Of a stretch of DNA of 64,000 bases, positions 50,855 through 59,640 are shown one piece after another. The notes under the pieces were generated by a model that was not told the DNA's origin, ran no database searches, and saw only the letters and a list, made by a program, of their open reading frames with translations. The first letter of the stretch is position 1. Each line of letters opens with the position of its first letter. Made by a program: the position numbers and the translations under genes. The DNA comes from MPNO01 sp965200535. GTDB lineage: Bacteria > Pseudomonadota > Alphaproteobacteria > MPNO01. The stretch spans positions 682,001-746,000 of the forward strand of contig CBDAUF010000001.1 in assembly GCA_965200535.1 (NCBI GenBank). The letters are read 5' to 3'.

Positions 50855-51460
50855 TCAATAACATCGAGAGGACGCGGAGATGTCGGGGCCGAGCCGGATG
50901 CAGCGTTGTCCCGGCGGCAACGATGAAATCAGGTCCGGCAGCGTCCGGCCGCTCCGGGGGTGCCGCCATCCGGCGGCCAGGTCGGCCAGCGGCAGGACCA
51001 CAAAGGCGCGCTCCTCGAGCCTCGGATGCGGCAGGACGAGTCCGCCGCCGGCCGGATCGGGCCCGCAGCAGAGCCCGCGATAGTCGATCAGATCGAGATC
51101 GATGATCCGCGCTTCGTTGCGCCGCGTCCGGGTCCGTCCGAGCCGGTCTTCGACGGCATGAAGCGCAGCCAGTAGATCCCATGGAGAAAGCGCGGTCTCG
51201 ACCCGCACGACGCCGTTGATGAAATCGGGCTGACCGGACGGCGGCAACGGGGCGGAACGATACCACGGCGACCGCGCGGCGACCGAGACGGCGCGGCCGT
51301 GCAACGCGGACAGCGCCCGTTCGCAGCATTCCTGCGGCGAGCCTCCCGCGGCCATCGGCAGATTGGATCCGACGGCGACAAAGATTCCCTCGCCGCCGCC
51401 ATCGCTGCCATGCAAATTTGCCGTATTTCCTGTCGCGGGCGGTATTCTATCCTGCTGCAT
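50855..51460 (-). CDS. folK: 2-amino-4-hydroxy-6-hydroxymethyldihydropteridine pyrophosphokinase
   Basis: A 201-residue HPPK. It pyrophosphorylates the pterin precursor of folate. Motifs are IFVAVGSNLP near the start, YRSAPLPPSGQPDFINGVVRVET, and the catalytic RNEARIIDLDLIDY with HPRLEERAFVVLPL. The annotated ATG at 51460 gives 26 residues before the conserved start and lacks a clear ribosome site, so the real start may be an in-frame TTG further in. It is divergent from the NYN-domain gene. Confidence 0.9.
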   Translation of the reverse strand: MQQDRIPPATGNTANLHGSDGGGEGIFVAVGSNLPMAAGGSPQECCERALSALHGRAVSVAARSPWYRSAPLPPSGQPDFINGVVRVETALSPWDLLAALHAVEDRLGRTRTRRNEARIIDLDLIDYRGLCCGPDPAGGGLVLPHPRLEERAFVVLPLADLAAGWRHPRSGRTLPDLISSLPPGQRCIRLGPDISASSRCY

Positions 51461-51507
51461 GGCGTCAGTGGTCTCGAAACACGTTTTAAGAGAGTCGCCG
51501 ACCGGAT

Positions 51508-51536
51508 TTGCAAGCCATGATAACGGCGGCTAGACT
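51508..51536 (+). promoter_or_regulatory. Predicted promoter of NYN-domain gene
   Basis: TTGCAA (51508-51513), a 17-base spacer, and TAGACT (51531-51536), placing the transcription start near 51543, about 48 bases before the ATG. Each hexamer matches four of six consensus positions. Confidence 0.4.
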
Positions 51537-51590
51537 GCAAAGACACCCGGCCCCGGCGGGGGCAGACTCGGAAAGGTTGGCACGAAACCC

Positions 51591-52184
51591 ATGAAATTTC
51601 ACCCGCAGGAACGCTTGGCCATGTTCATCGACGGCTCGAACCTCTACTCGACGGCTCGGGCCCTCGGCTTCGATATCGACTACAAGAACCTGCTGGAATT
51701 TTTTTCCGCCCAAGGGCGGCTGGTACGGGCCTTTTACTACACCGCCCTGCTCGACGATCAGGAATACTCGCCGATCCGCCCGCTTGTCGACTGGCTCGAC
51801 TATAACGGCTACACGCTCGTCACCAAGCCGACGAAAGAATTCACGGACACGCTGGGACGCCGGAAAATCAAGGGGAACATGGACATCGAACTGGCCATCG
51901 ACATGATGGAGATCGCCGAGAAGGTGGACCATGTCGTCCTGTTTTCCGGAGACGGCGATTTCCGCCGGCTCATCGAGGCGGTCCAGCGGCGGGCGGTGCG
52001 CGCCAGCGTGGTCAGCACGCTGCGATCCTCGCCGCCGATGGTGGCCGACGAGTTGCGCCGCCAGGCCGACGCGTTCATCGACCTGCACGACCTGATGCCG
52101 CACATCGCCCGCGCGCCGCGCCAGGTCGAAACCCGCGCCCCGGCACCGGCCCGGCCGCATTTCGATTCCGCCGATACGGCCTGA
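51591..52184 (+). CDS. NYN domain protein (LabA/DUF88 family)
   Basis: A 197-residue PIN-like NYN domain, a putative metal-dependent RNase. Acidic active-site positions appear in AMFIDGSNLYST (first Asp), GNMDIELAIDMMEIAE (second), and LFSGDGDFRRLIEAVQRR (third). The C-terminal 25 residues are a disordered proline/alanine tail. In alphaproteobacteria this gene often lies near smpB, dapA, rpoZ and folK, as here; a role in RNA turnover is inferred. It is followed 15 bases later by a uracil-DNA glycosylase gene. Confidence 0.88.
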   Translation: MKFHPQERLAMFIDGSNLYSTARALGFDIDYKNLLEFFSAQGRLVRAFYYTALLDDQEYSPIRPLVDWLDYNGYTLVTKPTKEFTDTLGRRKIKGNMDIELAIDMMEIAEKVDHVVLFSGDGDFRRLIEAVQRRAVRASVVSTLRSSPPMVADELRRQADAFIDLHDLMPHIARAPRQVETRAPAPARPHFDSADTA

Positions 52185-52199
52185 TCGGGCGGCGCGACG

Positions 52200-52847
52200 A
52201 TGGCCGGGATAACCGAGCCGCCGCGGGATTGCGGTCTCTGCCCCCGTCTGGCCGGGTTCCGGGACCGTCAGCGGGCCGCGGAACCGGACTGGCACAACGC
52301 GCCGGTCCCCTCTTTCGGGCCGCTCGATGCCCGGCTCCTCATCGTCGGCCTCGCGCCGGGGCTGCGCGGCGCCAACCGGACGGGACGGCCGTTTACCGGC
52401 GATTCCGCGGGCAATCTGCTTTACGCGACGCTCATCGACTGCGGTTTTGCTTCCGGACGCTACGACATGCGGGTCGACGACGGTCTGACCCTGATCGACT
52501 GCCGGGTGACCAACGCGGTGCGGTGCGTACCGCCGCAGAACCGGCCGCTGGGGGCGGAGACGAATACGTGCCGCTCCTTTCTCGAGAGCGAAATCGCCGC
52601 GATGCGCCATCTCTCCGTCGTGCTGGCGCTGGGCGGCCTTGCCCATAACTCGATCGTGCGCGCATTCGGCCGCCGGCCGGCCGAGTTCAAATTCGCCCAC
52701 GGCGTCGCGCATGTGCTCGAGGACGGCGGACCGACCCTCATCGACAGCTATCACTGCTCGCGATACAACGTGAACACCGGCCGGTTGACCGAAGACATGT
52801 TCCGATACGCGTTCGCCGCCGTGCGGGAAGCGCTGAACCGGGGTTAG
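52200..52847 (+). CDS. Uracil-DNA glycosylase, family 5 (UdgB-type)
   Basis: A 215-residue glycosylase. Cluster or structural cysteines occur in DCGLCPRLAGF, with further cysteines in DCRVTNAVRCVPPQNRP. The catalytic region is LLIVGLAPGLRGANRTGRPFTGDSAG, the family-5 form (GLAPG-R-G-NRTGRPFTGD). Such enzymes excise uracil and other deaminated bases. It is on the same strand as the NYN gene and converges with the molybdoenzyme gene 20 bases on. A second glycosylase, family 4, is encoded at 58838-59581. Confidence 0.9.
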   Translation: MAGITEPPRDCGLCPRLAGFRDRQRAAEPDWHNAPVPSFGPLDARLLIVGLAPGLRGANRTGRPFTGDSAGNLLYATLIDCGFASGRYDMRVDDGLTLIDCRVTNAVRCVPPQNRPLGAETNTCRSFLESEIAAMRHLSVVLALGGLAHNSIVRAFGRRPAEFKFAHGVAHVLEDGGPTLIDSYHCSRYNVNTGRLTEDMFRYAFAAVREALNRG

Positions 52848-52866
52848 GGGCGGGGGCGCAGCCGGT

Positions 52867-53544
52867 TCAGCCGTAACGCTGTTCGGCCCAGGGATCGCCG
52901 TCGTTGTGGTAACCGCGGGCTTCCCAGAAGCCCGGCGCGTCGTCTCGCCGGAATTCGATCCGCTTCACCCATTTGGCGCTCTTCCAGAAATACCATTTCG
53001 GGATCACGACGCGGACCGGGCCGCCGTGCGCAGGCGCCAGCGGCGCCCCGTTCCACGAATGGGCGAGAAGCACATCCTCGTCGGCGAACCGGTCGATGCG
53101 CACGTTGGTCGTATAGCCGTCGTGGCTGTGGAAAACGCAAAAGCGCGCCTCTTCCTTGGGGCGGACGGCGTCGAGCAGACAGGCGACATGGACGCCGGTC
53201 CACACATTGTCGAACCGCGACCAGCCGGTGACGCAGTGGATGTCGCTGGTCAGGGTGACCTGGGGAAGAGCGGTGAAGCTCTCCCAGTCCCAGACCGCGG
53301 GCAGCGCAACCAGCCCGTCGATAGCGAGGCGCCATTCGGCGGGTTCGATCTCGGGCCGGACGCCAAGATCGAGAACCGGCCAGCTCGTCACCTCGCGCTG
53401 CCCGGGCGGCAGGCGGGCGGAGGACCTTGCACGGGACAGATCGGCATCCCCGGCGCCCGGTCGTCCGTCGTGCGCCCATTCCTGCTTGCGCCGCACCAGC
53501 TTCTCGCGATAGCCGGCGAGGCGGCTCGGATCGTCGGCCGTCAT
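52867..53544 (-). CDS. Sulfite-oxidase-fold molybdopterin oxidoreductase
   Basis: A 225-residue protein with a sulfite-oxidase-type molybdopterin domain. The molybdenum-ligand cysteine is C104 in TSDIHCVTGWSRFDNVW, followed by VHVACLLDAVRP, CVFHSHDGYTTN, and GPVRVVIPKWYFWKSAKWVKRIEF. It has no signal peptide and no haem or dimerisation domain, so it is a cytoplasmic, YedY-like short enzyme of unknown substrate. It lies one base from smpB on the same strand. moaB, at 56453, supplies a cofactor-pathway function. Confidence 0.88.
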   Translation of the reverse strand: MTADDPSRLAGYREKLVRRKQEWAHDGRPGAGDADLSRARSSARLPPGQREVTSWPVLDLGVRPEIEPAEWRLAIDGLVALPAVWDWESFTALPQVTLTSDIHCVTGWSRFDNVWTGVHVACLLDAVRPKEEARFCVFHSHDGYTTNVRIDRFADEDVLLAHSWNGAPLAPAHGGPVRVVIPKWYFWKSAKWVKRIEFRRDDAPGFWEARGYHNDGDPWAEQRYG

Positions 53545-53545
53545 G

Positions 53546-54010
53546 CTATTCCTTGCCCCGCAGCAAGCGCGCCTGTTCGCGCTGCCAGTCGCGCTTCTTC
53601 TCGGTCTCCCGCTTGTCGTACTTGCGCTTGCCGTGAGCGAGGCCGAGTTCGAGCTTGGCGATCCCGCGGTCGTTGAAATAGAGCTTGAGCGGGACCATGG
53701 TCGCGCCGTCGCGCTGCACCGCGCCGAGCAGGCGGTCGATCTGGCGGCGCTGCAGCAGCAGTTTGCGCGGCCGCCCGGGATCGTGGCCCGCCCGGCCCGC
53801 CTGTTCGTACTCGGCGATATGCGCGTTGACGAGGAAGATCTCGCGTTCGACCGGCCGCGCGTAGGCTTCAGCGATATTGGCGCGCCCGGCGCGCAGCGAT
53901 TTTACCTCGCTGCCGGTGAGTTGGATCCCGGCTTCGAGCGAGGACTCGATCGAGTAGCTGCGCCGCGCCTTGCGGTTCTCCGCGGCGATCCGGTTCGCAC
54001 TCCGCGCCAT
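53546..54010 (-). CDS. smpB: SsrA-binding protein
   Basis: A 154-residue SmpB. It binds tmRNA and brings it to stalled ribosomes. Blocks: NRKARRSYSIESSLEAGIQLTGSEVKSLRAGRANIAEAYA, EIFLVNAHIAEYEQAG, RPRKLLLQRRQIDRLLG, TMVPLKLYFNDRGIAKLELGLAHGKRKYDKRE. The tmRNA gene itself is not in this window. It sits four bases after dapA. Confidence 0.96.
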   Translation of the reverse strand: MARSANRIAAENRKARRSYSIESSLEAGIQLTGSEVKSLRAGRANIAEAYARPVEREIFLVNAHIAEYEQAGRAGHDPGRPRKLLLQRRQIDRLLGAVQRDGATMVPLKLYFNDRGIAKLELGLAHGKRKYDKRETEKKRDWQREQARLLRGKE

Positions 54011-54014
54011 GCCG

Positions 54015-54890
54015 TCAATTGAGGAGCCCGGCGGAGCGCATCGCGGCTTCGACCGTACGCTTGGAGCTTTCGGCGATTTCGCAAAGCGGCAAACGCGTGT
54101 CGGGCAGGCACTTCCCGAGCAGGCTCGCGCCGTACTTGACGGGGCCCGGGCTCGACTCGCAGAACAGGCCCGAATGGAGCGGCATCAGCCGCTCGTTGAT
54201 GCGCTGCGCGGTGTCGGTCTCCTTCTCCCGCCAGGCGCGGTGCATATCCGACATTTCTTTCGGAGCCAGGTTGGCGGTCACCGAAATGCAGCCGTCCCCG
54301 CCCTGGGCGAGGAAGCCGAGCTGGGTCACATCCTCGCCTGAGAGCTGGCAGAAACCGGGGCCGGCGGCGAGGCGCTGCCGGGTTGCGCGCGATACGTCGG
54401 CGGTCGCGTCCTTCACCCCGACGATATTGGGCAGGGCGGCAAGCCGGGCCATGGTCTCGACCGTCATGTCGATGATGCAGCGCCCGGGTATGTTGTAGAT
54501 GATGATCGGCAGATCGACCGCATCGTTGATTGCCTTGTAGTGGCGGTAGAGCCCTTCCTGGGTGGGCTTGTTGTAGTAGGGCGTGACCACCAGGGCCGCG
54601 TCGGCGCCGGCCTCCTTGGCATGGCGGGTAAGCTCGATCGCCTCTTCCGTCGAGTTCGAACCGGTGCCGGCGATAACCGGTACCCGATCCTTGGCGACGC
54701 CGAGGCAGATTTCCGTCACCCGCCGGTGTTCGTCATGGCTGAGCGTGGGCGACTCCCCGGTCGTCCCGCACGGCACGACGCCATCGGTGCCTTCCTCGAT
54801 CTGCCAGTCGATGAAGGCCGCATATGCCTTCTCGTCGACGGCGCCGTCCCGGAACGGGGTGATCAACGCACAGATGGAGCCGTTGAACAT
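54015..54890 (-). CDS. dapA: 4-hydroxy-tetrahydrodipicolinate synthase
   Basis: A 291-residue DapA of the lysine/diaminopimelate pathway. It condenses pyruvate with aspartate semialdehyde. Blocks: GVVPCGTTGESPTL, VVTPYYNKPTQEGLYRHY with the catalytic tyrosine, IIYNIPGRC, the Schiff-base lysine in NIVGVKDATADVSR, and LSGEDVTQLGFLAQGGDGCISVTANLAP. GGAGG precedes the ATG at 54890, preferred over 54914. The 281-base gap up to the next plus-strand gene shows no convincing promoter or RNA. Confidence 0.96.
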   Translation of the reverse strand: MFNGSICALITPFRDGAVDEKAYAAFIDWQIEEGTDGVVPCGTTGESPTLSHDEHRRVTEICLGVAKDRVPVIAGTGSNSTEEAIELTRHAKEAGADAALVVTPYYNKPTQEGLYRHYKAINDAVDLPIIIYNIPGRCIIDMTVETMARLAALPNIVGVKDATADVSRATRQRLAAGPGFCQLSGEDVTQLGFLAQGGDGCISVTANLAPKEMSDMHRAWREKETDTAQRINERLMPLHSGLFCESSPGPVKYGASLLGKCLPDTRLPLCEIAESSKRTVEAAMRSAGLLN

Positions 54891-55171
54891 CGTGACCTCC
54901 GGCAAGGGGTGCACCGCCGCACCAGCGCGGCCCGCACCCGGACAAACTACTCCCGGCCCATGTGCCGGGCAAGCGGCGGCCCCGGTTCAGGACCTACGGG
55001 ATGCGGCGAGGCCGTTGGCTGCTGTCACGGCCGGGCACGGAATCTTCTCCCGGCTGTCTGTTTCGCACCGACAAACCTAGGGTCCGCCCACCCCTCTCTC
55101 ATATCCGTTCGAATCCCGTCAGAACCCGATCGTTTGTGGACACGACGCCCGCCAGTGGCCACAAACGGGCG

Positions 55172-55858
55172 GTGCAGCCCGAACTCAGCATCGTCATCCC
55201 TGCACTGAACGCAGCCTCGACGCTGGCGCGGACGCTTGACGCCCTAGGCGGGCCCGTAGCGGGGCGCGCAAGCGAAATTCTCGTCGTCGACGGCGGCTCG
55301 TCGGACGGCACCGCCCGGATCGCCGGCATGCGCGGCGCACGGGTTGTCAAAACCGCCCCTGGGCGGGGGGTGCAACTCGCCGAGGGGGCACGGCGGGCGC
55401 GGGGGAGCTGGCTGCTCTTCCTCCACGCCGACACTGTTCCGGAGGAGGGCTGGGCGGCTGCGGTCGCCGCCCATTGCGGCGATCCGGACAACGAACGGCG
55501 TGCGGCCGTGTTCCGTTTCGCACTCGACGACCGCGCGCGCGCGGCGCGGCGGCTGGAGGCGATCGTCGCCTGGCGCACACGCGTCCTCGGCCTGCCCTAC
55601 GGCGATCAGGGGCTGCTGATGTCACGCGCGTTCTACGATGCGCTCGGCGGGTTTCGTCCGCTGGTCCTCATGGAAGACGTCGACATCGTCCGGCGCATCG
55701 GCCGCCGGCGCATCGATACGCTGGACGTCGCGGCCGTGACTTCGGCGGAACGGTATCGGCGGAGCGGCTATCTGAGGCGCCCTGCCCGCAATCTCTTATG
55801 CCTCGGCCTCTACTTCCTCGGCGTGCCGCCCTCCGCCGTCGCGCGGCTCTACCGATGA
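55172..55858 (+). CDS. TIGR04283-type glycosyltransferase
   Basis: A 228-residue GT2-fold transferase. It reads LSIVIPALNAASTLARTLDAL, EILVVDGGSSDGTARIA, a WLLFLHADTVPEEGW metal region, and GLPYGDQGLLMSRAFYDALGGFRPLVLMEDVDIVRRI. This is the family commonly annotated as an arsenosugar-type glycosyltransferase and paired with TIGR04282; the real product is uncertain. Best start is the GTG 55172; a GTG at 55136 would add 12 residues. It overlaps the following gene by four bases. Confidence 0.83.
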   Translation: MQPELSIVIPALNAASTLARTLDALGGPVAGRASEILVVDGGSSDGTARIAGMRGARVVKTAPGRGVQLAEGARRARGSWLLFLHADTVPEEGWAAAVAAHCGDPDNERRAAVFRFALDDRARAARRLEAIVAWRTRVLGLPYGDQGLLMSRAFYDALGGFRPLVLMEDVDIVRRIGRRRIDTLDVAAVTSAERYRRSGYLRRPARNLLCLGLYFLGVPPSAVARLYR

Positions 55859-56484
55859 GGAGGCGCCCCAGGCTCTACGTATTGGTCCGCGCACCGGCGC
55901 TCGGCGCTGTCAAGCGGCGCCTGGCCGCGGGGATCGGCCCGGTCGAGGCGCTCCGCTTCTACCGCACGGCGACGGAGGGGATCCTGCGGCGTATCGGGCG
56001 CGATACCCGCTGGGACACGATCCTTGCCGTGACGCCGGACCGTATGGATCGCAGTGCATCGCCGTGGCCTGCCGGACTTGCGCGGGTCGGGCAGGGCAGC
56101 GGCGACCTCGGCGCGCGGTTGGGGCGGCTGCTGGCGCGCGATCCGACGCAGCCGGTGGCAATCGTCGGCAGCGACATTCCGGAACTTGCGCCCCGCCACG
56201 TCATGCGGGCGTTTGCCGCACTGCGCGGCGCCGACGTCGTTTTCGGCCCGGCGGCGGACGGCGGGTACTGGCTGATCGGGCGGCGTCCTGGGCTGCCGAT
56301 ACGCGGTCCGCGCGGCCTGTTCGACGGCGTGCGCTGGTCGAGCCCCGAGGCGCTCGCCGACACCCGCGCGAACGTCCCCTCCGGAAAGCGGGTCGTGCTG
56401 CTCGACGTCCTCGAGGACGTGGACGAGGCGGAAGATTATGCGCGTTGGCGCCTCAGGCGGAACGCCCGGCGCGGTGTTCGTTGA
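55855..56484 (+). CDS. TIGR04282-type glycosyltransferase/nucleotidyltransferase-fold protein
   Basis: A 209-residue protein of the TIGR04282 family, formerly annotated as glycosyltransferase. Visible blocks are LYVLVRAPALGAVKRRLAAGIG, DRMDRSASPWPAGL, GSGDLGARLGRLL, VAIVGSDIPELAPRHV, and ADVVFGPAADGGYWLIG. It starts ATG in ATGA overlap with its partner, and its end overlaps the convergent moaB by 32 bases. The pair is a common two-gene unit whose substrate I cannot tell. Confidence 0.85.
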   Translation: MRRRPRLYVLVRAPALGAVKRRLAAGIGPVEALRFYRTATEGILRRIGRDTRWDTILAVTPDRMDRSASPWPAGLARVGQGSGDLGARLGRLLARDPTQPVAIVGSDIPELAPRHVMRAFAALRGADVVFGPAADGGYWLIGRRPGLPIRGPRGLFDGVRWSSPEALADTRANVPSGKRVVLLDVLEDVDEAEDYARWRLRRNARRGVR

Positions 56485-57001
56485 GCCGCGGCATCAACTC
56501 GACGAAGTTGCAGGGTTTGTGGCGGATGTCGAGTTGGTGGACCAGGATCTCGTCCCATGCGTCGCGGCATGCGCCGGTCGATCCCGGCACGGCGAACAGG
56601 TAGGTGCCGCCGGCGACCCCCGCCGTTGCCCGCGACTGGATGGTGGAACTGCCGATTTTTCCGTAACTCACCATCCGGAACAGCTCGCCGAAACCCGCTA
56701 TCTCCTTCTCGAACACGGCGTGGAACGCCTCCGGTGTCACGTCCCGCCCCGTGACCCCGGTGCCGCCGGTCGCGATCACCGCATCCACCCCCGGGTCGGC
56801 GACCCATTTCCTGAGTTGGGCTTCGATGGCTGCACGGTCGTCGCGCACGATGCGCTTGTCTGCCAGACGGTGGCCGGCTGTCTCCAGCCTTTCGACCAGC
56901 GTTGCACCGGATCTGTCGGTCTCCTCCGTCCGCGTGTCGGAGACCGTCATCACCGCGATGTTGATCGCCGCAAAAGGGATCGATTGGTCAATTCCGTGCA
57001 T
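56453..57001 (-). CDS. moaB: Molybdenum cofactor biosynthesis protein MoaB
   Basis: A 182-residue MogA/MoaB-fold protein. It handles adenylylation of molybdopterin. The motifs are IAVMTVSDTRTEETDRSGATL, DAVIATGGTGVTGRDVTPEAF, and VPGSTGACRDAW. The ATG at 57001 is used because residues further upstream lie within the lytic transglycosylase gene. The start overlaps the transglycosylase stop by 14 bases, and the 3' end overlaps the convergent gene by 32 bases. Confidence 0.92.
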   Translation of the reverse strand: MHGIDQSIPFAAINIAVMTVSDTRTEETDRSGATLVERLETAGHRLADKRIVRDDRAAIEAQLRKWVADPGVDAVIATGGTGVTGRDVTPEAFHAVFEKEIAGFGELFRMVSYGKIGSSTIQSRATAGVAGGTYLFAVPGSTGACRDAWDEILVHQLDIRHKPCNFVELMPRLNEHRAGRSA

Positions 57002-58841
57002 TTCTCGCCACCGCGCCGGACCTGCCGTCGAGAGCCGTGTAGACCGGCACCTCGTTGGCGGCAAGCCGGTCGAGCGTTGGAGCGTCCTGCCCGAGCCGGC
57101 TGCGATAGACCCAGAGGTTGGCAACCACCCGCTCCACGTAAATGCGGGTCTCGCGCGCCGGGATGGTCTCGATGAAGAGGAGCGGGTCCGACAACGTTTT
57201 CAAGCGCTTGGCACGACGACGCCACTTGGAGAGATTGCCCGGCCCGCCATTATAGGCGGCGGCCAGCATCAACACATTGCCCTTCACTGTCTGGTGGCCG
57301 TGCAGGTAGCGGATGTAGCGCTGCGAGATCCTCATATTGAGCCCCGGATCGTACAGCTTCAGGCGTGTGGACCCGGTGAACCGCGTGCCGGTCATGAAAC
57401 CGGCGGTCGGCGGCATCAGTTGCATCAGCCCCATCGCGCCGGCATGGCTCTTGGCGCGCGGGTTGAACCGCGACTCCTGACGCATGAAGGCGTAGGCCAG
57501 CGCCCGGTCCACGGTAAATCCACCGTCGGGTTCCCATCGCGGGACGGGGTAGCGAGCTGCGGGCGGCGGCTGTGGACCGTCCCCTTCGTCGATCATCCTC
57601 GTTGTCCGGACCGCCAGCAACGCAAGCCCCTTGATCTCGGCGAGCGCTCCCAGAGCCTCTGCGAGATAGCGGTCCCGCACCGAGGCCAACACGACCAACT
57701 CTCTCTCCGCCCGGTCGTCCGCGCCGACCTGCAGCAGCGCCACCGCACGCCGGCCCGCATCGTGGGTCAGGACTGCGTCCACATGCCCCGGGGTGAGCTT
57801 CGGCACCTCCCAGTCGAAACCGGGGTCGCGCCCCAGAATGCGAGCGGCAAGCTGGCCGTAGAAGGTGTACCGGTACTCGGCAGCCTTGCCGAGCCAGAGG
57901 CCGTACCGGTCGGGCCGTCCTGCCTGCAGGTCGGCGCGGCCTGCCCAGAAGGCGGCGGCGGAAGCCAACCACGGCGACAGCGACGGCTTTTTCGCCATCG
58001 CTGCCAGATGGGTTGCGGCCTCCCTGTACGCGCCGGCCCGATACGCCGACAACCCGGCAATCCAGTAGGCAGTCGTCATATAGGGTCCGGCGCGTTTCGC
58101 CGACCGCGACGACAGCGTGTAAGCAATCTCCGGCGAGCCGCGGAAGAAATACGCCGCCGCGACATGGGATCGCGCAATGGCAAGCTCGGTGGGGTCGAGC
58201 AAACGCCGGGTCGACCGCCAGCCGAGCAGTTGGCGGGCCCGGGTCAACCGCCCGGCGCGCGCACTACGCCGGATGCCGCGGATTCGCTGGTTGACCTTTC
58301 TCTGCGTGGCGGCGCTGCGGCGGCGCGGGGATGTGTACCCGTATGTCGGCCCCGTCGACGAGAAGCCGCCTATCTGCTGTTCCGGCGTCACCGGCGGACG
58401 CGGGCTCCGGCTCGATTTCCCCTTGCGGCGCAACGCCAGGCGGTAGATGCGCTTTGCCTCCGGGTGGTCCGCGTAATGGCGCAGCCACCTTTCCAGTTCG
58501 TTGTAGCGCGAACGATATTTGGTCGGGTGAAGGTAGCGCTGGGCCAGCACGTGACCCATCAGGACCCGGTCGCGGAGTTTCTTGATCTCCTTGTCGGCGC
58601 TTCGCCAGTACCCCTTTTCCTGAAGATTGAAGATCCGGCGGTAGCGCACCGCGTCCTGGTCGTGAATGACCCTGAGGAGCAGGCGCGGATCCTGCTGGTC
58701 CGCCGTTGCATCGTCCGGGATGTCGCTCGCGAGCGGGCTCTCCGCATGGAGCGCAGAGGCGGTCGCGACGGCGCTTGCAAGCAGGAATGCGGCCAGGACA
58801 GGGCGGAGCGCCCCGCACTTCCCGCCCCGGGTGTCCCTCAC
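56988..58841 (-). CDS. slt: Soluble lytic murein transglycosylase
   Basis: A 617-residue periplasmic lytic transglycosylase. A signal peptide (LRPVLAAFLLASAVATASA) precedes a long helical superhelix domain (residues about 40-430) full of tandem helix pairs. The C-terminal SLT domain holds the catalytic glutamate in YAFMRQESRFNPRAKSHAGAMGLMQLMPPTA and NGGPGNLSKWRRR. It cleaves peptidoglycan to 1,6-anhydromuropeptides. Start: GTG 58841, overlapping the glycosylase stop (GTGA). Confidence 0.93.
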   Translation of the reverse strand: MRDTRGGKCGALRPVLAAFLLASAVATASALHAESPLASDIPDDATADQQDPRLLLRVIHDQDAVRYRRIFNLQEKGYWRSADKEIKKLRDRVLMGHVLAQRYLHPTKYRSRYNELERWLRHYADHPEAKRIYRLALRRKGKSSRSPRPPVTPEQQIGGFSSTGPTYGYTSPRRRSAATQRKVNQRIRGIRRSARAGRLTRARQLLGWRSTRRLLDPTELAIARSHVAAAYFFRGSPEIAYTLSSRSAKRAGPYMTTAYWIAGLSAYRAGAYREAATHLAAMAKKPSLSPWLASAAAFWAGRADLQAGRPDRYGLWLGKAAEYRYTFYGQLAARILGRDPGFDWEVPKLTPGHVDAVLTHDAGRRAVALLQVGADDRAERELVVLASVRDRYLAEALGALAEIKGLALLAVRTTRMIDEGDGPQPPPAARYPVPRWEPDGGFTVDRALAYAFMRQESRFNPRAKSHAGAMGLMQLMPPTAGFMTGTRFTGSTRLKLYDPGLNMRISQRYIRYLHGHQTVKGNVLMLAAAYNGGPGNLSKWRRRAKRLKTLSDPLLFIETIPARETRIYVERVVANLWVYRSRLGQDAPTLDRLAANEVPVYTALDGRSGAVARNARN

Positions 58842-59581
58842 GCCGTTTCCCCGTCCCCGGCGAGCTGTCTCCGGATAGCGATCAGGTCGGTCCATGCCTC
58901 CCGTTTCTGGGCCGGCTGGCGCAGCAGATAGGCCGGATGGAGGATCGCCCGCAGCGGGATCGAGACGTCCGAACCCGGAATCCTGCAACTGAACCAACGG
59001 CCGCGAAGCCGCATGATGCCTTCCCGTGTGTTGAGCAAAGCCTTTGCAGATACCCCGCCGACCGCGATCACTACCTTCGGTTCGACCAGCGCAATATGCC
59101 GCTCGATAAAGGGCAGGCAAAGCGCGATCTCCGAATCGGTCGGATTGCGGTTCCCGGGCGGCCGCCAGGGCAGGATGTTGGTGATATAGACCTCCGACCG
59201 TTCGAGATCGATCGCCGCCAGCATGCGGTCGAGCAGCCGGCCTGCGGGACCGACGAAGGGCACCCCCTGTCGATCTTCTTCTGCCCCCGGCGCCTCGCCG
59301 ATGAACATCAGCGGTGCCTTCGCCGCGCCGTCGGCGAAGACGAAGTTGGTCGCGGTTTCCTTGAGGTCCTTGAGGGGGCCTTCGTCGAACGCTGCGAGGT
59401 CGGCCTTGAGGGATTCGAGGTCCGGTGCAGCGGACGCGGTATCCCGGGGGCCGGCCGGCGCTGCCGCGGCCTTCGGTGCAGGCGGCGCAAACCGGTCCAC
59501 CGGCGCATCGGCAATCGCTTCGTCCGCGCCCGCCTCGGCTTGCCACGCGAGCAACGTCGTGATCGCCTCCCCAGCGGCCAT
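58838..59581 (-). CDS. Uracil-DNA glycosylase, family 4
   Basis: A 247-residue glycosylase. The core is MFIGEAPGAEEDRQGVPFVGPAGRLLDRML (family-4 GEAPG-E-RQG-PFVG), then VYITNILPWRPPGNRNPTDSE, VIAVGGVSAKALL and LHPAYLLRQPAQKREAW. The cysteine count suits the 4Fe-4S form only partly: I see fewer ligand cysteines than usual, so the cluster may be absent. ATG 59581 with AGGA upstream is preferred over GTG 59596. It overlaps slt by four bases. Confidence 0.85.
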   Translation of the reverse strand: MAAGEAITTLLAWQAEAGADEAIADAPVDRFAPPAPKAAAAPAGPRDTASAAPDLESLKADLAAFDEGPLKDLKETATNFVFADGAAKAPLMFIGEAPGAEEDRQGVPFVGPAGRLLDRMLAAIDLERSEVYITNILPWRPPGNRNPTDSEIALCLPFIERHIALVEPKVVIAVGGVSAKALLNTREGIMRLRGRWFSCRIPGSDVSIPLRAILHPAYLLRQPAQKREAWTDLIAIRRQLAGDGETA

Positions 59582-59640
59582 TCGCGATCCTAACACACGG
59601 CTTGCCCCGGAAACAGCCGGGCGAGTGTGCTATACAACGG

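Noticed and set aside
55107..55116. GTTCGAATCC resembling the T-loop of a tRNA
   Set aside because: The flanking bases cannot pair to form a T stem (ATCCG against CCCGT), and no anticodon or acceptor stem is found around it.
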